A stretch of DNA of 64,000 nt from VRUE01 sp963720805 (lineage in GTDB: Bacteria; Actinomycetota; Thermoleophilia; Solirubrobacterales; 70-9): the NCBI GenBank assembly GCA_963720805.1, contig CAVRGT010000010.1:124001-188000 (forward strand), written 5' to 3'. Under the pieces are notes generated by a model. The model searched no databases. It was not told the DNA's origin and saw nothing but the letters and a program-made list of their open reading frames with translations. This document shows positions 15,862-24,584 of the stretch, in pieces. Position numbers and translations under genes: made by a program. How positions within the stretch are numbered: position 1 is the first letter of the stretch; each line of letters begins with the position of its first letter.

Positions 15862-17381
15862 GGAGAGCGATCGTCATCGGCGGGCTGGTCGCGGCTGTGA
15901 TCGTCGCGATCGTGCTGATCTCCTCAGGCGGCGGCGAAGGCAGCGGCTACACCGTGCGGGCGATCTTCGACAGCGGCGGCTTCATGGTCAAAGGCGAGCA
16001 GGTGCGCGTCGCCGGCGCCAACGTCGGCGAAATCGAGTCGGTTGGGGTCACCCTGCCGGGCGAAGTCGACAGCTACGAAGGTGGCAAGGAACGGGCGATC
16101 TCGGGCAAGGCGGTGATCGTGATGAAGATCACCGACCCCGGCTTCCAGGACTTCCGCAGCGACGCCGGCTGCCTGATCCGCCCGCAGTCGCTGATCGGCG
16201 AGAAGTTCGTCGACTGCCGCCCGACCTTGCCGCGGGCGCCCGGCGCCCCGCCGGCACCGGCGCTGAAACAGGTCCCGTCGGGGCAGCCCGGTGCGGGCCA
16301 GCACCTGCTGCCGCTGGAGAACAACAGCACCAGCGTCGACCCCGACCTGATCAACGACATCAACAAACTGCCCTACGCCCAGCGCTTCCGCCTGATCTTC
16401 AACGAACTCGGCGCCGGCCTCGCCGGTCGCGGCTCCGACATCGAGGCGGTGGTGAAGCGGGCCAACCCGGCGCTGCGCGACGTCACCCGCCTGATCGGCA
16501 TCCTCAACGACCAGCGTGACCAGCTGACCCAGCTCGCCGCCGACTCGGAGCAGATCCTCGGTCCGCTCTCGCGCGAACGCGCCCAGGTCGCCGGCTTCTT
16601 CACCAACTCCGGCGCCGCCGCCCAGGCGACGACCGAACGCGGCCAGGACCTGGAAGCCTCGCTGCAGAAGTTCCCCGCCTTCCTGCGCCAGTTCCGCATC
16701 ACGATGCGCAGCCTGCAGGGCTTCTCCGACGCCTCGACGCCGGTCTTCACCGACCTCGGCAAGGCGGCCCCTTCGTTCACCGAAACCACCCGCCTGTTGA
16801 CCCCGTTCTCCGCCGCCTCGACCGTGGCGCTGAAGTCGCTGGGCGCAACCGGCGAAGAAGCCGGCCCGACCCTGCGCGCCGCCCTTCCGGTCGTGCGTAA
16901 GACGACGGAACTGGCCCGCAGCGGCGTCAGCCCGACCAACACCCTGGCCGAATTCCTCGCCAGCACCAAGGAAACGAAGGGCTTCGACGCCCTCACCGAA
17001 CTGATCTACAACTTCACCGCAGCCTCCAACGGCTTCGACAAATACGGCCACTACTCGCGCCTGCTCGTCACGCTCACCAACTGCCTGGAATACGAAGTCG
17101 AAGCCAGCGGCTGCTCGGCCAAGTTCACCGGTCAGTTCCACGCCGAAGCGGGGGCATCCGAGGCCGAACTGAGCTCGTTGCTGCAGCGCTTCGAAGAAGA
17201 GCAAGCAGGGGAAGTCGGCAGCACGCTCGCCCGCCCAGGCGCCCCGGCGACCACGCTCGCCCCGGCGAAGCCAACTTCCCCTGAAGCTCCTGAAATCGCC
17301 CAGGGCAGGCAGCTCGGCGCCAAGGCCGCCGCCCCGGCACCCCGGCAGCGCGCCCTCCTCGACTACCTCCTCGGCCCATGA
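15858..17381 (+). CDS. MCE family protein (second of six)
   Basis: 507 residues. The N-terminal anchor (AIVIGGLVAAVIVAIVLISSGG) is followed by an MCE domain: VRAIFDSGGFMVKGEQVRVAG, ANVGEIESVGVT and CLIRPQSLIGEKFVDCRP. Extended helical segments follow (DQRDQLTQLAADSEQILGPL), and a Pro/Ala-rich tail ends the protein. A Cys pair (CLEYEVEASGC) sits near the end of the helical part. Start ATG overlaps the stop of the previous gene, and its own stop overlaps the next start, so all are probably one translationally coupled operon. Confidence 0.9.
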   Translation: MRRAIVIGGLVAAVIVAIVLISSGGGEGSGYTVRAIFDSGGFMVKGEQVRVAGANVGEIESVGVTLPGEVDSYEGGKERAISGKAVIVMKITDPGFQDFRSDAGCLIRPQSLIGEKFVDCRPTLPRAPGAPPAPALKQVPSGQPGAGQHLLPLENNSTSVDPDLINDINKLPYAQRFRLIFNELGAGLAGRGSDIEAVVKRANPALRDVTRLIGILNDQRDQLTQLAADSEQILGPLSRERAQVAGFFTNSGAAAQATTERGQDLEASLQKFPAFLRQFRITMRSLQGFSDASTPVFTDLGKAAPSFTETTRLLTPFSAASTVALKSLGATGEEAGPTLRAALPVVRKTTELARSGVSPTNTLAEFLASTKETKGFDALTELIYNFTAASNGFDKYGHYSRLLVTLTNCLEYEVEASGCSAKFTGQFHAEAGASEAELSSLLQRFEEEQAGEVGSTLARPGAPATTLAPAKPTSPEAPEIAQGRQLGAKAAAPAPRQRALLDYLLGP

Positions 17382-18816
17382 GAAACCGCAGCGGCATACA
17401 GGGAGTGGCAAGCAGCCCGGTGATCGTCGGGGCGGTGACCGTGCTGGTCATCATCATCGCCGTCTTCCTCGCCTACAACGCCAACAACGGCCTGCCCTTC
17501 GTCTCGACCTACAACCTCCGCGCCCGGGTGCCCAATGCCAACGCTTTGGTCAAGGGCAACGAGGTGCGGATCGGCGGCGCCCGCGTCGGCGTGGTCAAGT
17601 CGGTGGTGGCGGTGCAGACCGGCAATGGCCAGGTCGCGTCCGAACTCAACCTCAGCCTCGACAAGAACGTCGAGCCGCTGCCGCAGAACTCGACGATGAT
17701 CATCCGGCCCAAATCGCCGCTGGGCCTCAAGTACCTGCAGATCGTCCCCGGCGACTCGAAGCAGGGCTTCGCCGCTGGGGAAACGATCCCGGTCAAGGCC
17801 GCACGTCCCGAACCGGTCGACATCGACCAGTTCTTCGACATGTTCGACGAACGCACCCGCAAGGCGATCCAGCGCAACCTGGCCGGCTTCGGCAACGGCC
17901 TCGCCGGGCGCGGGCCGCAGCTCAACAACGCCTTCGTCGCCCTGCGCCTGCTGGCCGAAAGCAGCGAGCCGGCCCTGGCTGACCTGGTCGCGCCGAGCAC
18001 CGGTTTCGGCGAACTCTTCGAAGCGTTGGAGGCGCTCTCGGCGACGGTGGCGCCGGTGGCCGAGCAGCAGGCGAGCATGTTCGCTGCGCTCGATCGCACC
18101 TTCGCCGCCTTCGCCCGCGTCGCCCGCCCCTACATCCAGGAAACGATCTCCCAGGGGCCCGAAACCCTCGACGCGGCAACCGAAGACCTGCCGGCCCTAC
18201 GCCCCTTCCTGCACGACTCCGAACGCTTCTTCACCGCCCTGGCGCCGGGGGCGAAGGTGCTGGGCGAAACCTCGCCGACGATCGCCGCCTCGCTGCGGGC
18301 CGGCATCCCGGCGCTCAACCGCTCACCGGTCCTCAACGCGCAGCTGCCGCCGACGGCCGACGCCCTGCTCGCTTTCCAGCAGTCGACCGGCGTCTTCAAC
18401 GGGCTCGACCTCTTGATCGATACCAACGAACTGCTCGGCCCGGCGATCAGGTTTATCGCGCCGGCTCAGACCACCTGTAACTACCTCAGCATCACCCTTC
18501 GCAACCTCGCCAACGCCTCCAGCGAAGACAACGGCTTGGGCGGCTGGATCAACGCGATTTCATTCCAGCCGCCGGAAGGACCGAACAATGAGGGCGGGCA
18601 GGCCTCAGCCCCGGCCAACGGTGGTTCCACCGACCGGTTGAACCACCTCCACAGCAACCCCTACCCGAACACGGCCGCCCCTGGTCAGCCGGAAGAGTGC
18701 GAAGCGGGCAACGAGCGCTATGAACTCGGCAAGACGCGGATCGGCAACACGCCGCGCAATGACGGCATCAAAACGGCCAGTCAGAGCAAGAAGCAGCTCG
18801 GGGAAGCGGCGAATAA
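17378..18816 (+). CDS. MCE family protein (third of six), probable frameshift near 3' end
   Basis: N-terminal helix (VIVGAVTVLVIIIAVFLAYN), MCE domain (YNLRARVPNANALVKGNEVRIGG, IIRPKSPLGLKYLQIVPG) and helical region, then a C-terminus NHLHSNPYPNTAAPGQPEECEAGN typical of this subfamily. In the given sequence the frame runs on to 19780, antisensing nothing but reading the next gene out of frame. A TAA at 18814-18816 overlaps the ATG of the next gene (TAATG) in the frame one base back. One extra A in the AAAA run at 18770-18773 would restore a normal end, with final residues ARGSGE. I therefore end the gene at 18816 and treat the run-on as an indel, either an error or a recent mutation. Confidence 0.8.
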
Positions 18817-20326
18817 TGGGCCGACTTCCGGAGAGAGACACAAGAGCGGGGGCGACAAACAGCCGCTTCAAGTGGCGCCCGAGCAACGCCGTGATCGCGG
18901 TGATCTTCATCCTCATCTTCACCGTAGGCCCCTACCTGGCCTTCACCGGCCACGTGCCTTTCACCAGCTACGGCTACGAGCTCAAGGCGACCTTCAGCAA
19001 CGGGGTAAACATCGCCACCAACTCGCCGGTGCGGATCGCCGGGGTCGAAGTCGGCCGGGTGATCTCGACCGAACGCGACGGCGACGCCACCACCGTCACT
19101 TTCACGGTCGAAGGCAAAGGCCGGCCGATCCACGACGACGCTTTCGCCGCGATCCGGCCCCGCATCTTCCTCGAGGGCAACTTCTTCATCGACCTCGCGC
19201 CGGGCAGCCCGAGCGCGCCGGAGCTGAGCAGCGACGACACGATCCCGGTCAGCCGCACCTCCACTTGGGTCCAGATCGACGAGGTGCTGACCGCGCTGCA
19301 GGCGCCGGTGCGGGCCGACCTCAGCCACCTGCTCGAGAGCTACGGCACGGCCTTGACCAGCAAGCCGACCGCGGCGGACGACGCGACGCAGGAACCCGAG
19401 GTGCGCGGCAAGAGCGGCGGCGAAGCCCTCAACGGCGCCTTCCGCTACGGCGGCGACGCCGGCCGCTACAGCGCCCAGGTCACCAATGCCCTGCTCGGCA
19501 CCCGGCCGCACGACCTCTCGCGGCTGGTCGCCGGCACCGGCCGCACCTTCGCCGCCCTGGCCAAGCACGAGGAGGACCTCAAGGGCCTGATCGTCAACTT
19601 CGACGTCTTCACCGGCGCCCTGGCCGCGCAGTCGGCCAACCTCTCGACCACGATCAACCGCCTGGCGCCGACCCTGAAGAACTTCCACAGCTCGCTGGTC
19701 AGCCTCAACAAGGCATTGCCGCCGCTGCGCGCCTGGGCGATCGAGATGACGCCCGGCGGTCGCCGAGCTGCCTGCCGTGATCAAGGCCGGTAAGCCCTGG
19801 TTGGCCCAGGCGCGCCCGCTGCTCTCCGGCAGGGAGGCCGGCGGGTACGGCGAAGCTGCTGCGCGAAGCCACTCCCGGGCTCGCCGGAGCCGCTCAGGCG
19901 GGCAAGGCAATCGCGCTGCCGCAGCTCAACCGGATCAGCCTCTGCACCAGCAAGGTTCTCGTCCCCACCGGCAACCAGGTGATCAACGACCAGTTCAGCA
20001 CCGGTCAGCCCAACTACCGCGAGTTCCTCTACTCGCTCACCGACTTCTCCGGCTGGGGCCAGAACTTCGACGGCAACGGGCCATTCCTCCGCGTCCAGCC
20101 CGGCGGCGGCGACCTGCTGGTCGAACAGAGCAACCCGAACGGCAACCTGACCACGGACAAGCAGGACTTCGCACACACGGTCGCGCCGCCGCTCGGAACC
20201 CAGCCGCAACTCGGCGGTCGTGGCCCGTTGAAGCCGGAAGTGCGCTGCGACAGCAACCCGGTTCCCAACCTCAACGGGGGCCTGGGCCAGGTCGGTGCCC
20301 CCAACCCGGCGGTGGTGAGCCCATGA
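18816..20326 (+). pseudogene. MCE family protein (fourth of six), two frameshifts
   Basis: Starts MGRLPERDTRAGATNSRFKW, then a membrane helix (AVIAVIFILIFTVGPYLAF) and MCE domain (SYGYELKATFSNGVNIATNSPVRIAGVEVG, split here only for length; RPRIFLEGNFFIDLAPGSP). The frame stays open to about 19757, then similarity continues one base ahead (VAELPAVIKAGKPWLAQARP), and again one base further from about 19844 (GTAKLLREATPGLAGAAQAG) through INDQFSTGQPNYREFLYSL to a TGA at 20324-20326 that overlaps the next ATG. Each step is a single extra base in or next to a short G run, and there are no nonsense codons. Sequencing error is the simplest explanation; otherwise the gene is newly broken. Confidence 0.8.
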
Positions 20327-21714
20327 GCCGCTGGACGACCTTCCGCGCCTCGCTCTCGCGCCAGTCGCGCGGGCGCAGCAGGGACACGATCGCGATCTTC
20401 GTCCTCGCCGCGCTCGGGGTCGTGATGACGCTCTGGATCTTCACCCAGCAGAAAGCCTCGCTGCCCTCCTGGGTGCCGGTCGTCGGCGAAGAATTCGACC
20501 ACATCACCGGCGATTTCACGACCGCGCAGGCGGTCACCCCGGGCCAGGGCCAGGCGGTCGACGTCGCCGGCATCCAGATCGGCAAGGTCACCTCGGTCGA
20601 CCTCGAAGACGGCCACGCCGTCGTCGGCATGGACATCGAGCCCAAGTACATGGCGCTGATCCACCCCAACGCCAGCCTCCTGCTGCGACCGAAAACCAAC
20701 CTCAACGACATGGTCGTCGAGGTCGAACCCGGCAGCGGCAAGGGCCACATCAAGGACGGCCACAACTTCCCGCTCTCCCAGACCGAACCCAACGTCAACC
20801 TCGACGCCTTCCTCGGCACCCTCGACGCCGATACCCGCCAGTACATCCAGTTGCTGGTCGCCGGGGGCGCCCAGGGGATTGGCGGCCGCGGTCACCAGTT
20901 CGGCAACGTACTGCGCCGCCTTCAACCCTTCTCGCACTACATTGCCGACCTCAACCGGGCGGTGGCGACGCGACGGGTGGCGCTCGCCAACGTGATCCAC
21001 GACTTCGGCCTGCTGACCACCGAACTCGGCCGCCACGACGCCGCGATCGAACGCTGGGTCACCTCCTCCAAGGGCGCGCTCGGCAACTTCGCCAACCAGC
21101 AGAGCTCGATCCAGGAAATCCTCGTCGAATTCCCCTCGACCCTGAGCGCGGCCGAATCGGCCTTCGCCAGCGCCAACGCCTTCTCCAAGGCGGCCCGCCC
21201 GGCCCTGCTCGGCCTGATCCCGCAGGCGCAGGCATTGAAGCCGGCATTGAAGGCCAACCAGCGGCTCTTCGAACAGACGGTCGAACCGATCCGCACCCAG
21301 ATCCGGCCCTTCACCCGCGAAGTCCGCCCGGTGCTGACCCACGTCAGACAAGGCTCCAGCGCACTCAACAAGAGCGTCCGTGGCTTCGGCAACTCGCTGG
21401 GTGCCTTCAACAGCTTCCTCAACGAGCTCGCCTACAAGCCCAAGGGCAAGCGGCAGAGCTACCTCTTCTACCTGCCCTGGCTCAACCACGACACCAACGC
21501 GACCTTCAACCTCAGCGACCCGGCCGGCCCGATCAGCAGGAGCTTGGTGATGATCTCCTGCAACGGCACTGGCCTCGCCTACAGCTTCGCCACCGACAAG
21601 CCATATATCCAGTCGCTGCTCAACGGCGCCAACATCCCGCGTAAGGGTCAACTGCCCCCGGTTGCCGCCGACAAATCATTCCCTGGTCAAGGCTGCGGTC
21701 CGGAAACAGAATGA
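20323..21714 (+). CDS. MCE family protein (fifth of six)
   Basis: About 463 residues from an ATG that overlaps the previous stop. RGRSRDTIAIFVLAALGVVM begins the membrane anchor, and the MCE domain follows with FTTAQAVTPGQGQAVDVAGI, QIGKVTSVDLEDGHAVVGMD and LLLRPKTNLNDMVVEVEPGS. The long helical part ends with a C-terminal segment holding two cysteines (VMISCNGTG and GQGCGPETE). Intact and in frame, unlike its upstream neighbour. Same inferred role in lipid uptake or transfer. Confidence 0.9.
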   Translation: MSRWTTFRASLSRQSRGRSRDTIAIFVLAALGVVMTLWIFTQQKASLPSWVPVVGEEFDHITGDFTTAQAVTPGQGQAVDVAGIQIGKVTSVDLEDGHAVVGMDIEPKYMALIHPNASLLLRPKTNLNDMVVEVEPGSGKGHIKDGHNFPLSQTEPNVNLDAFLGTLDADTRQYIQLLVAGGAQGIGGRGHQFGNVLRRLQPFSHYIADLNRAVATRRVALANVIHDFGLLTTELGRHDAAIERWVTSSKGALGNFANQQSSIQEILVEFPSTLSAAESAFASANAFSKAARPALLGLIPQAQALKPALKANQRLFEQTVEPIRTQIRPFTREVRPVLTHVRQGSSALNKSVRGFGNSLGAFNSFLNELAYKPKGKRQSYLFYLPWLNHDTNATFNLSDPAGPISRSLVMISCNGTGLAYSFATDKPYIQSLLNGANIPRKGQLPPVAADKSFPGQGCGPETE

Positions 21715-23282
21715 GCAAGCGCGCCCCCAGCACAACCCAGCTCCTGGTGATCGCCGGCTTCGCGCTCTCCTGCTTCGGCATCCTGCTCTTCCTCTGGATC
21801 ACCTTCGGCGGCCCGACCCCGTTCAAGGCGAAGCCGTATGAGGTCAACGTGCCGTTCAAGGAGGCGACCCAGCTCGCCCAACAGTCCGACGTGCGGATCT
21901 CCGGCGTCTCGGTCGGCAAGGTGCAGGACATCGTCCTCGCCCCCGACGGCGAACAGGCGATGGCCAAGGTAGACATCAACGACAAGTACGGCCCGCTGCC
22001 GGCCAACACGCGCGCGATCCTGCGCACCAAGACGCTGCTCGGCGAGACCTACATCGAACTCACCCCCGGCAGCCGCGACGAACCGAAGCTCGCCGACGGC
22101 GGCACCCTGCCGCTGGCCCAGGTCGCCGAATCGGTCCAGCTCGACGAGATCTTCCGCACCTTCAACCCCAAAACCCGCGCCGCCTTCCAGACCTGGCAGC
22201 AGGAAGCCGCGGTCGCGATCGAGGGTCAGGGCGCCAGCCTCTCCTACGCCTTCGGCGAGCTCGAACCGGCCTTCACCAGCTTCGACCACCTCTTCCGCGT
22301 GCTCGACAGTCAGCGGCTCGCGGTCAAGCAGCTCTTCCGCAACGGCGCCACCTCGCTGCGCGCATTGCGCGGCCGCCAGGGCGAGCTGGCCGGCCTGATC
22401 GAAAACTCCAACGCGGTCTTCAGCACGACGGCCGCCCGCGACCGCGACATCGAAGCGCTCTTCCGCGCCTTCCCGACCTTCCAGACCGAGTCGAGGCTGA
22501 CCCTTGACCGATTGAAGAGCTTCGCCCTCAACGCCGATCCGGTGATGAAGCAACTGGTCCCGGTCGCCGAACAGCTCTCGCCGACCCTGATCGCCTTCTC
22601 CAAGCTGGCGCCGCAGGCGAAGGGCTTCTTCGAAGGCCTCGAACCGGTGATCGACCGCGCCCCGAGCGGCTTCCAGGGCGCCCGCAAGCTCTTCCGCGAC
22701 GAGTTCCCGCCACTGCTGCGCGCCGTCGATCCCTTCCTGCGCAACCTCAACCCGGTGATCACCGGCCTAGGCCTCTACAAGCATGAGCTGACCGCGACGA
22801 TAGGCAACCTCGCCTCGGTTACCAACGCCAAGCTGACCGAAGAAAACGGGGCCGGCGAAAAGATCCACTACATCAGGGCGATGGGTCCGTTCAACCCGGA
22901 ATCGCTGGCGACCTACCCGAACCGGACGACTACCGGCCGGACCAATGCCTACCCGCAGCCGCTGGCGGCCAAGAGCCTAGCCACGGGCCTGCCGAGCTTC
23001 GACGTTCGCGGCTGCACCGCGGGAGTCACCGCCACGCTCAGTCCCGAAGCCTACAAAGACCCCGCCTTCGCGGAACGCACCGCACGAAGCAAAAGCTCGG
23101 CGGAAGACAACGAAAAATTCTCCAAGAACTTCTTCGAAGCGCTGCGAAAGTACGCCTTCGCCGAACAAACCGACTCGGCCGCGATCGGCGCCCCCGGCTG
23201 CTTCCAACAGGCCCCCTTCAACCCGATCGGCCGCAGCGGCGCCGCAACGACCTACCAGCACACGTTCGAACAGAGCAGATAA
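21711..23282 (+). CDS. MCE family protein (sixth of six)
   Basis: 523 residues. Anchor helix (LLVIAGFALSCFGILLFLWI), MCE domain (VNVPFKEATQLAQQSDVRIS, ILRTKTLLGETYIELTPGSR) and helical region, with a C-terminal domain containing two cysteines (DVRGCTAGVT and GAPGCFQQAP). It is the last gene of the MCE cluster; two bases after its stop begins the palindromic operator of an unrelated toxin-antitoxin pair. No MlaF-type ATPase or YrbE/MlaE permease gene is found after it. Confidence 0.9.
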   Translation: MSKRAPSTTQLLVIAGFALSCFGILLFLWITFGGPTPFKAKPYEVNVPFKEATQLAQQSDVRISGVSVGKVQDIVLAPDGEQAMAKVDINDKYGPLPANTRAILRTKTLLGETYIELTPGSRDEPKLADGGTLPLAQVAESVQLDEIFRTFNPKTRAAFQTWQQEAAVAIEGQGASLSYAFGELEPAFTSFDHLFRVLDSQRLAVKQLFRNGATSLRALRGRQGELAGLIENSNAVFSTTAARDRDIEALFRAFPTFQTESRLTLDRLKSFALNADPVMKQLVPVAEQLSPTLIAFSKLAPQAKGFFEGLEPVIDRAPSGFQGARKLFRDEFPPLLRAVDPFLRNLNPVITGLGLYKHELTATIGNLASVTNAKLTEENGAGEKIHYIRAMGPFNPESLATYPNRTTTGRTNAYPQPLAAKSLATGLPSFDVRGCTAGVTATLSPEAYKDPAFAERTARSKSSAEDNEKFSKNFFEALRKYAFAEQTDSAAIGAPGCFQQAPFNPIGRSGAATTYQHTFEQSR

Positions 23283-23283
23283 C

Positions 23284-23312
23284 TAAACGTAGTGCGAAAC
23301 GCGCTACGTTTA
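23284..23312. promoter_or_regulatory. Palindromic operator of the RHH/PemK-like pair
   Basis: A 29-bp near-perfect palindrome: 13-bp arms (TAAACGTAGTGCG and CGCGCTACGTTTA) match at 12 of 13 positions around an AAA centre, and the outer 9 bp match fully. It lies 14 bases before the antitoxin GTG, the expected place for ribbon-helix-helix autorepression. Confidence 0.7.
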
Positions 23313-23326
23313 ACGACATTGCCTCA

Positions 23327-23569
23327 GTGCCGCCACCCATTTCGCTTCGGCTGGGCCGGGAGGGAGCGCGCGCCCTCGAAGAGCTGGCGCGTATCCGAGG
23401 GGTAGGCAAGGCGGAGGCGGCACGCCAGGCGATTTTGGAGACGGCCCAGCGAGACCGAGCACGGCGGGGGCTCGCAGTAGAGGTCAGGGGCTTGATGGCG
23501 GATCCGGGCTACGTCGATGAGGTTCGGGAGGTCAGCGCGCTGATGGAGGAGCTCCGTGGTCCGGGGTGA
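23327..23569 (+). CDS. Ribbon-helix-helix-type antitoxin
   Basis: 80 residues from a GTG. The N-terminus ISLRLGREGARALEELARIRGVGKAEAARQ has the beta strand plus two helices of the RHH/CopG fold; the acidic C-terminal tail (DPGYVDEVREVSALMEELRG) would wrap the toxin. It overlaps the downstream PemK-like gene by 14 bases and follows a strong palindrome, the standard layout of a type II toxin-antitoxin module. The cognate toxin is a neighbour, so the pairing is well supported although the antitoxin family is assigned by pattern only. Confidence 0.8.
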   Translation: MPPPISLRLGREGARALEELARIRGVGKAEAARQAILETAQRDRARRGLAVEVRGLMADPGYVDEVREVSALMEELRGPG

Positions 23570-23873
23570 CGCGCACGCGATCAAGTTGCCGCGACGACGG
23601 GGTCACGTCCAGCGCGGCCCCCGCTACGCGGTTGTCGTCCAGGCGGATGATCTGCTGGCACTCTCGACGGTGGTCGTCTGTCCAACCTCCAGCTCGACTC
23701 CAGCCGCGACATTTCATCCTGAGATTGTGGTGGAGGGTCGCACCACACGGGTGCTGTGCGAGATGGTCGGCGCGGTTGACGCCACTCGCTTGGGCGACCA
23801 CATAGGGCACCTGTCCCATGACGAGTTGGGATCGATAGACGACGCGCTCGGCCTGGTCCTCGACCTTCCCTAG
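23556..23873 (+). CDS. MazF/PemK-family toxin
   Basis: 105 residues. PemK/MazF fold features include the N-terminal RRRGHVQRGPRYAVVVQADD strand pair, STVVVCPTSS, and the RTTRVLCEMVGAVDATRL segment with the conserved Arg and the Asp-x-x-Arg that follow. MazF enzymes are sequence-specific endoribonucleases. The gene starts at a GTG inside the antitoxin gene, so expression is coupled. It sits just after the MCE operon on the same strand but with its own regulatory palindrome. Confidence 0.88.
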   Translation: MVRGDAHAIKLPRRRGHVQRGPRYAVVVQADDLLALSTVVVCPTSSSTPAATFHPEIVVEGRTTRVLCEMVGAVDATRLGDHIGHLSHDELGSIDDALGLVLDLP

Positions 23874-23933
23874 CGACCATTTCCGCTTCCCGACGAGTCT
23901 CTCGCGTGACTTTCGGCGCTTTTTGCGCACCAC

Positions 23934-24331
23934 GTGTACGCCTGCTCGCCCGAGACTTGGCTGGTGGATCAGACGGCGAGCAAAGATGATGCCGGCAGGG
24001 ACGCCCTCTACAAGGTTGCCTATGACGAGGCTGTGCGGGCGCTCTCCGGTCAACGGGTTGGGATCGACAGTGTCCGAAGCCGCGCGGGTCTCCTTCTTTC
24101 AGCGGCATCCGTCACCACCTCCTTCCTCGGCGCACGAGCCTTCGAGGCTGGTGCTCTGAGTCCGATCTCCTGGGCGGCGCTGGCGAGCTTCATCGCGATC
24201 TCGCACTCCACATGCACGGTAGCTACGCCAGAAACATGGAGGCACTCAGCCGGCTCGCAACGCTCTTTCAAATGGCGTGCGGACTTCTGATCGTCGAGAT
24301 GTCCTTCTGGGTTCTCTCAATCCCCTTGTAG
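23934..24331 (+). pseudogene. Remnant of a small actinobacterial membrane protein
   Basis: The first part (DALYKVAYDEAVRALSGQRV, DSVRSRAGLLLSAASVTTSF, then a Gly/Ala/Leu membrane helix) matches a common actinobacterial pattern with an N-terminal helix, an RSRAG-x-LL-x-A-A motif and two or more membrane spans. From about 24200 the natural continuation is in another frame: LHMHGSYARNMEALSRLATL and then FQMACGLLIVEMSFWVLSIP to a TAG at 24329. The middle segment expected between the two halves is missing, so an internal deletion and frame change are likely. The 5' end is uncertain. Confidence 0.55.
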
Positions 24332-24341
24332 AATCTGAACT

Positions 24342-24479
24342 ATGACAAAACCTTACGTACAACCTGATCCCCCGCAGGGCAAAAAGGCCGAACCGGAACG
24401 GCCCAGCCCAATGCAGCCCATGCAAAACGGCATTTCGCTGCGGTACTTGCTTCCAAAGCGCCTGCGGCGCCCGCGCTGA
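24342..24479 (+). CDS. Possible small basic protein before dnaB
   Basis: A 45-codon frame beginning MTKPYVQPDPPQGKKAEPER and ending with a basic LPKRLRRPR. It is Pro/Arg/Lys rich, with no family recognised and no clear Shine-Dalgarno. It fills part of the otherwise empty 250 bases between the decayed membrane gene and dnaB. It could equally be leader sequence. Confidence 0.25.
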   Translation: MTKPYVQPDPPQGKKAEPERPSPMQPMQNGISLRYLLPKRLRRPR

Positions 24480-24584
24480 TCCTTTCCTCTCAATTTGCAC
24501 GGACGGCGCTGAGGCGCGCGCTCGGCGTCTGATTCTCTAGAGATCCGGGGTGGTTGCCGCCGCGCCGGGCCCTTAACTAAGTCG

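Noticed and set aside
18774..19780. C-terminal half of the run-on frame of the third MCE gene
   Set aside because: From about 18774 the translation is an Arg/Pro/His-rich shadow of the fourth MCE gene, so it is not a fusion protein.
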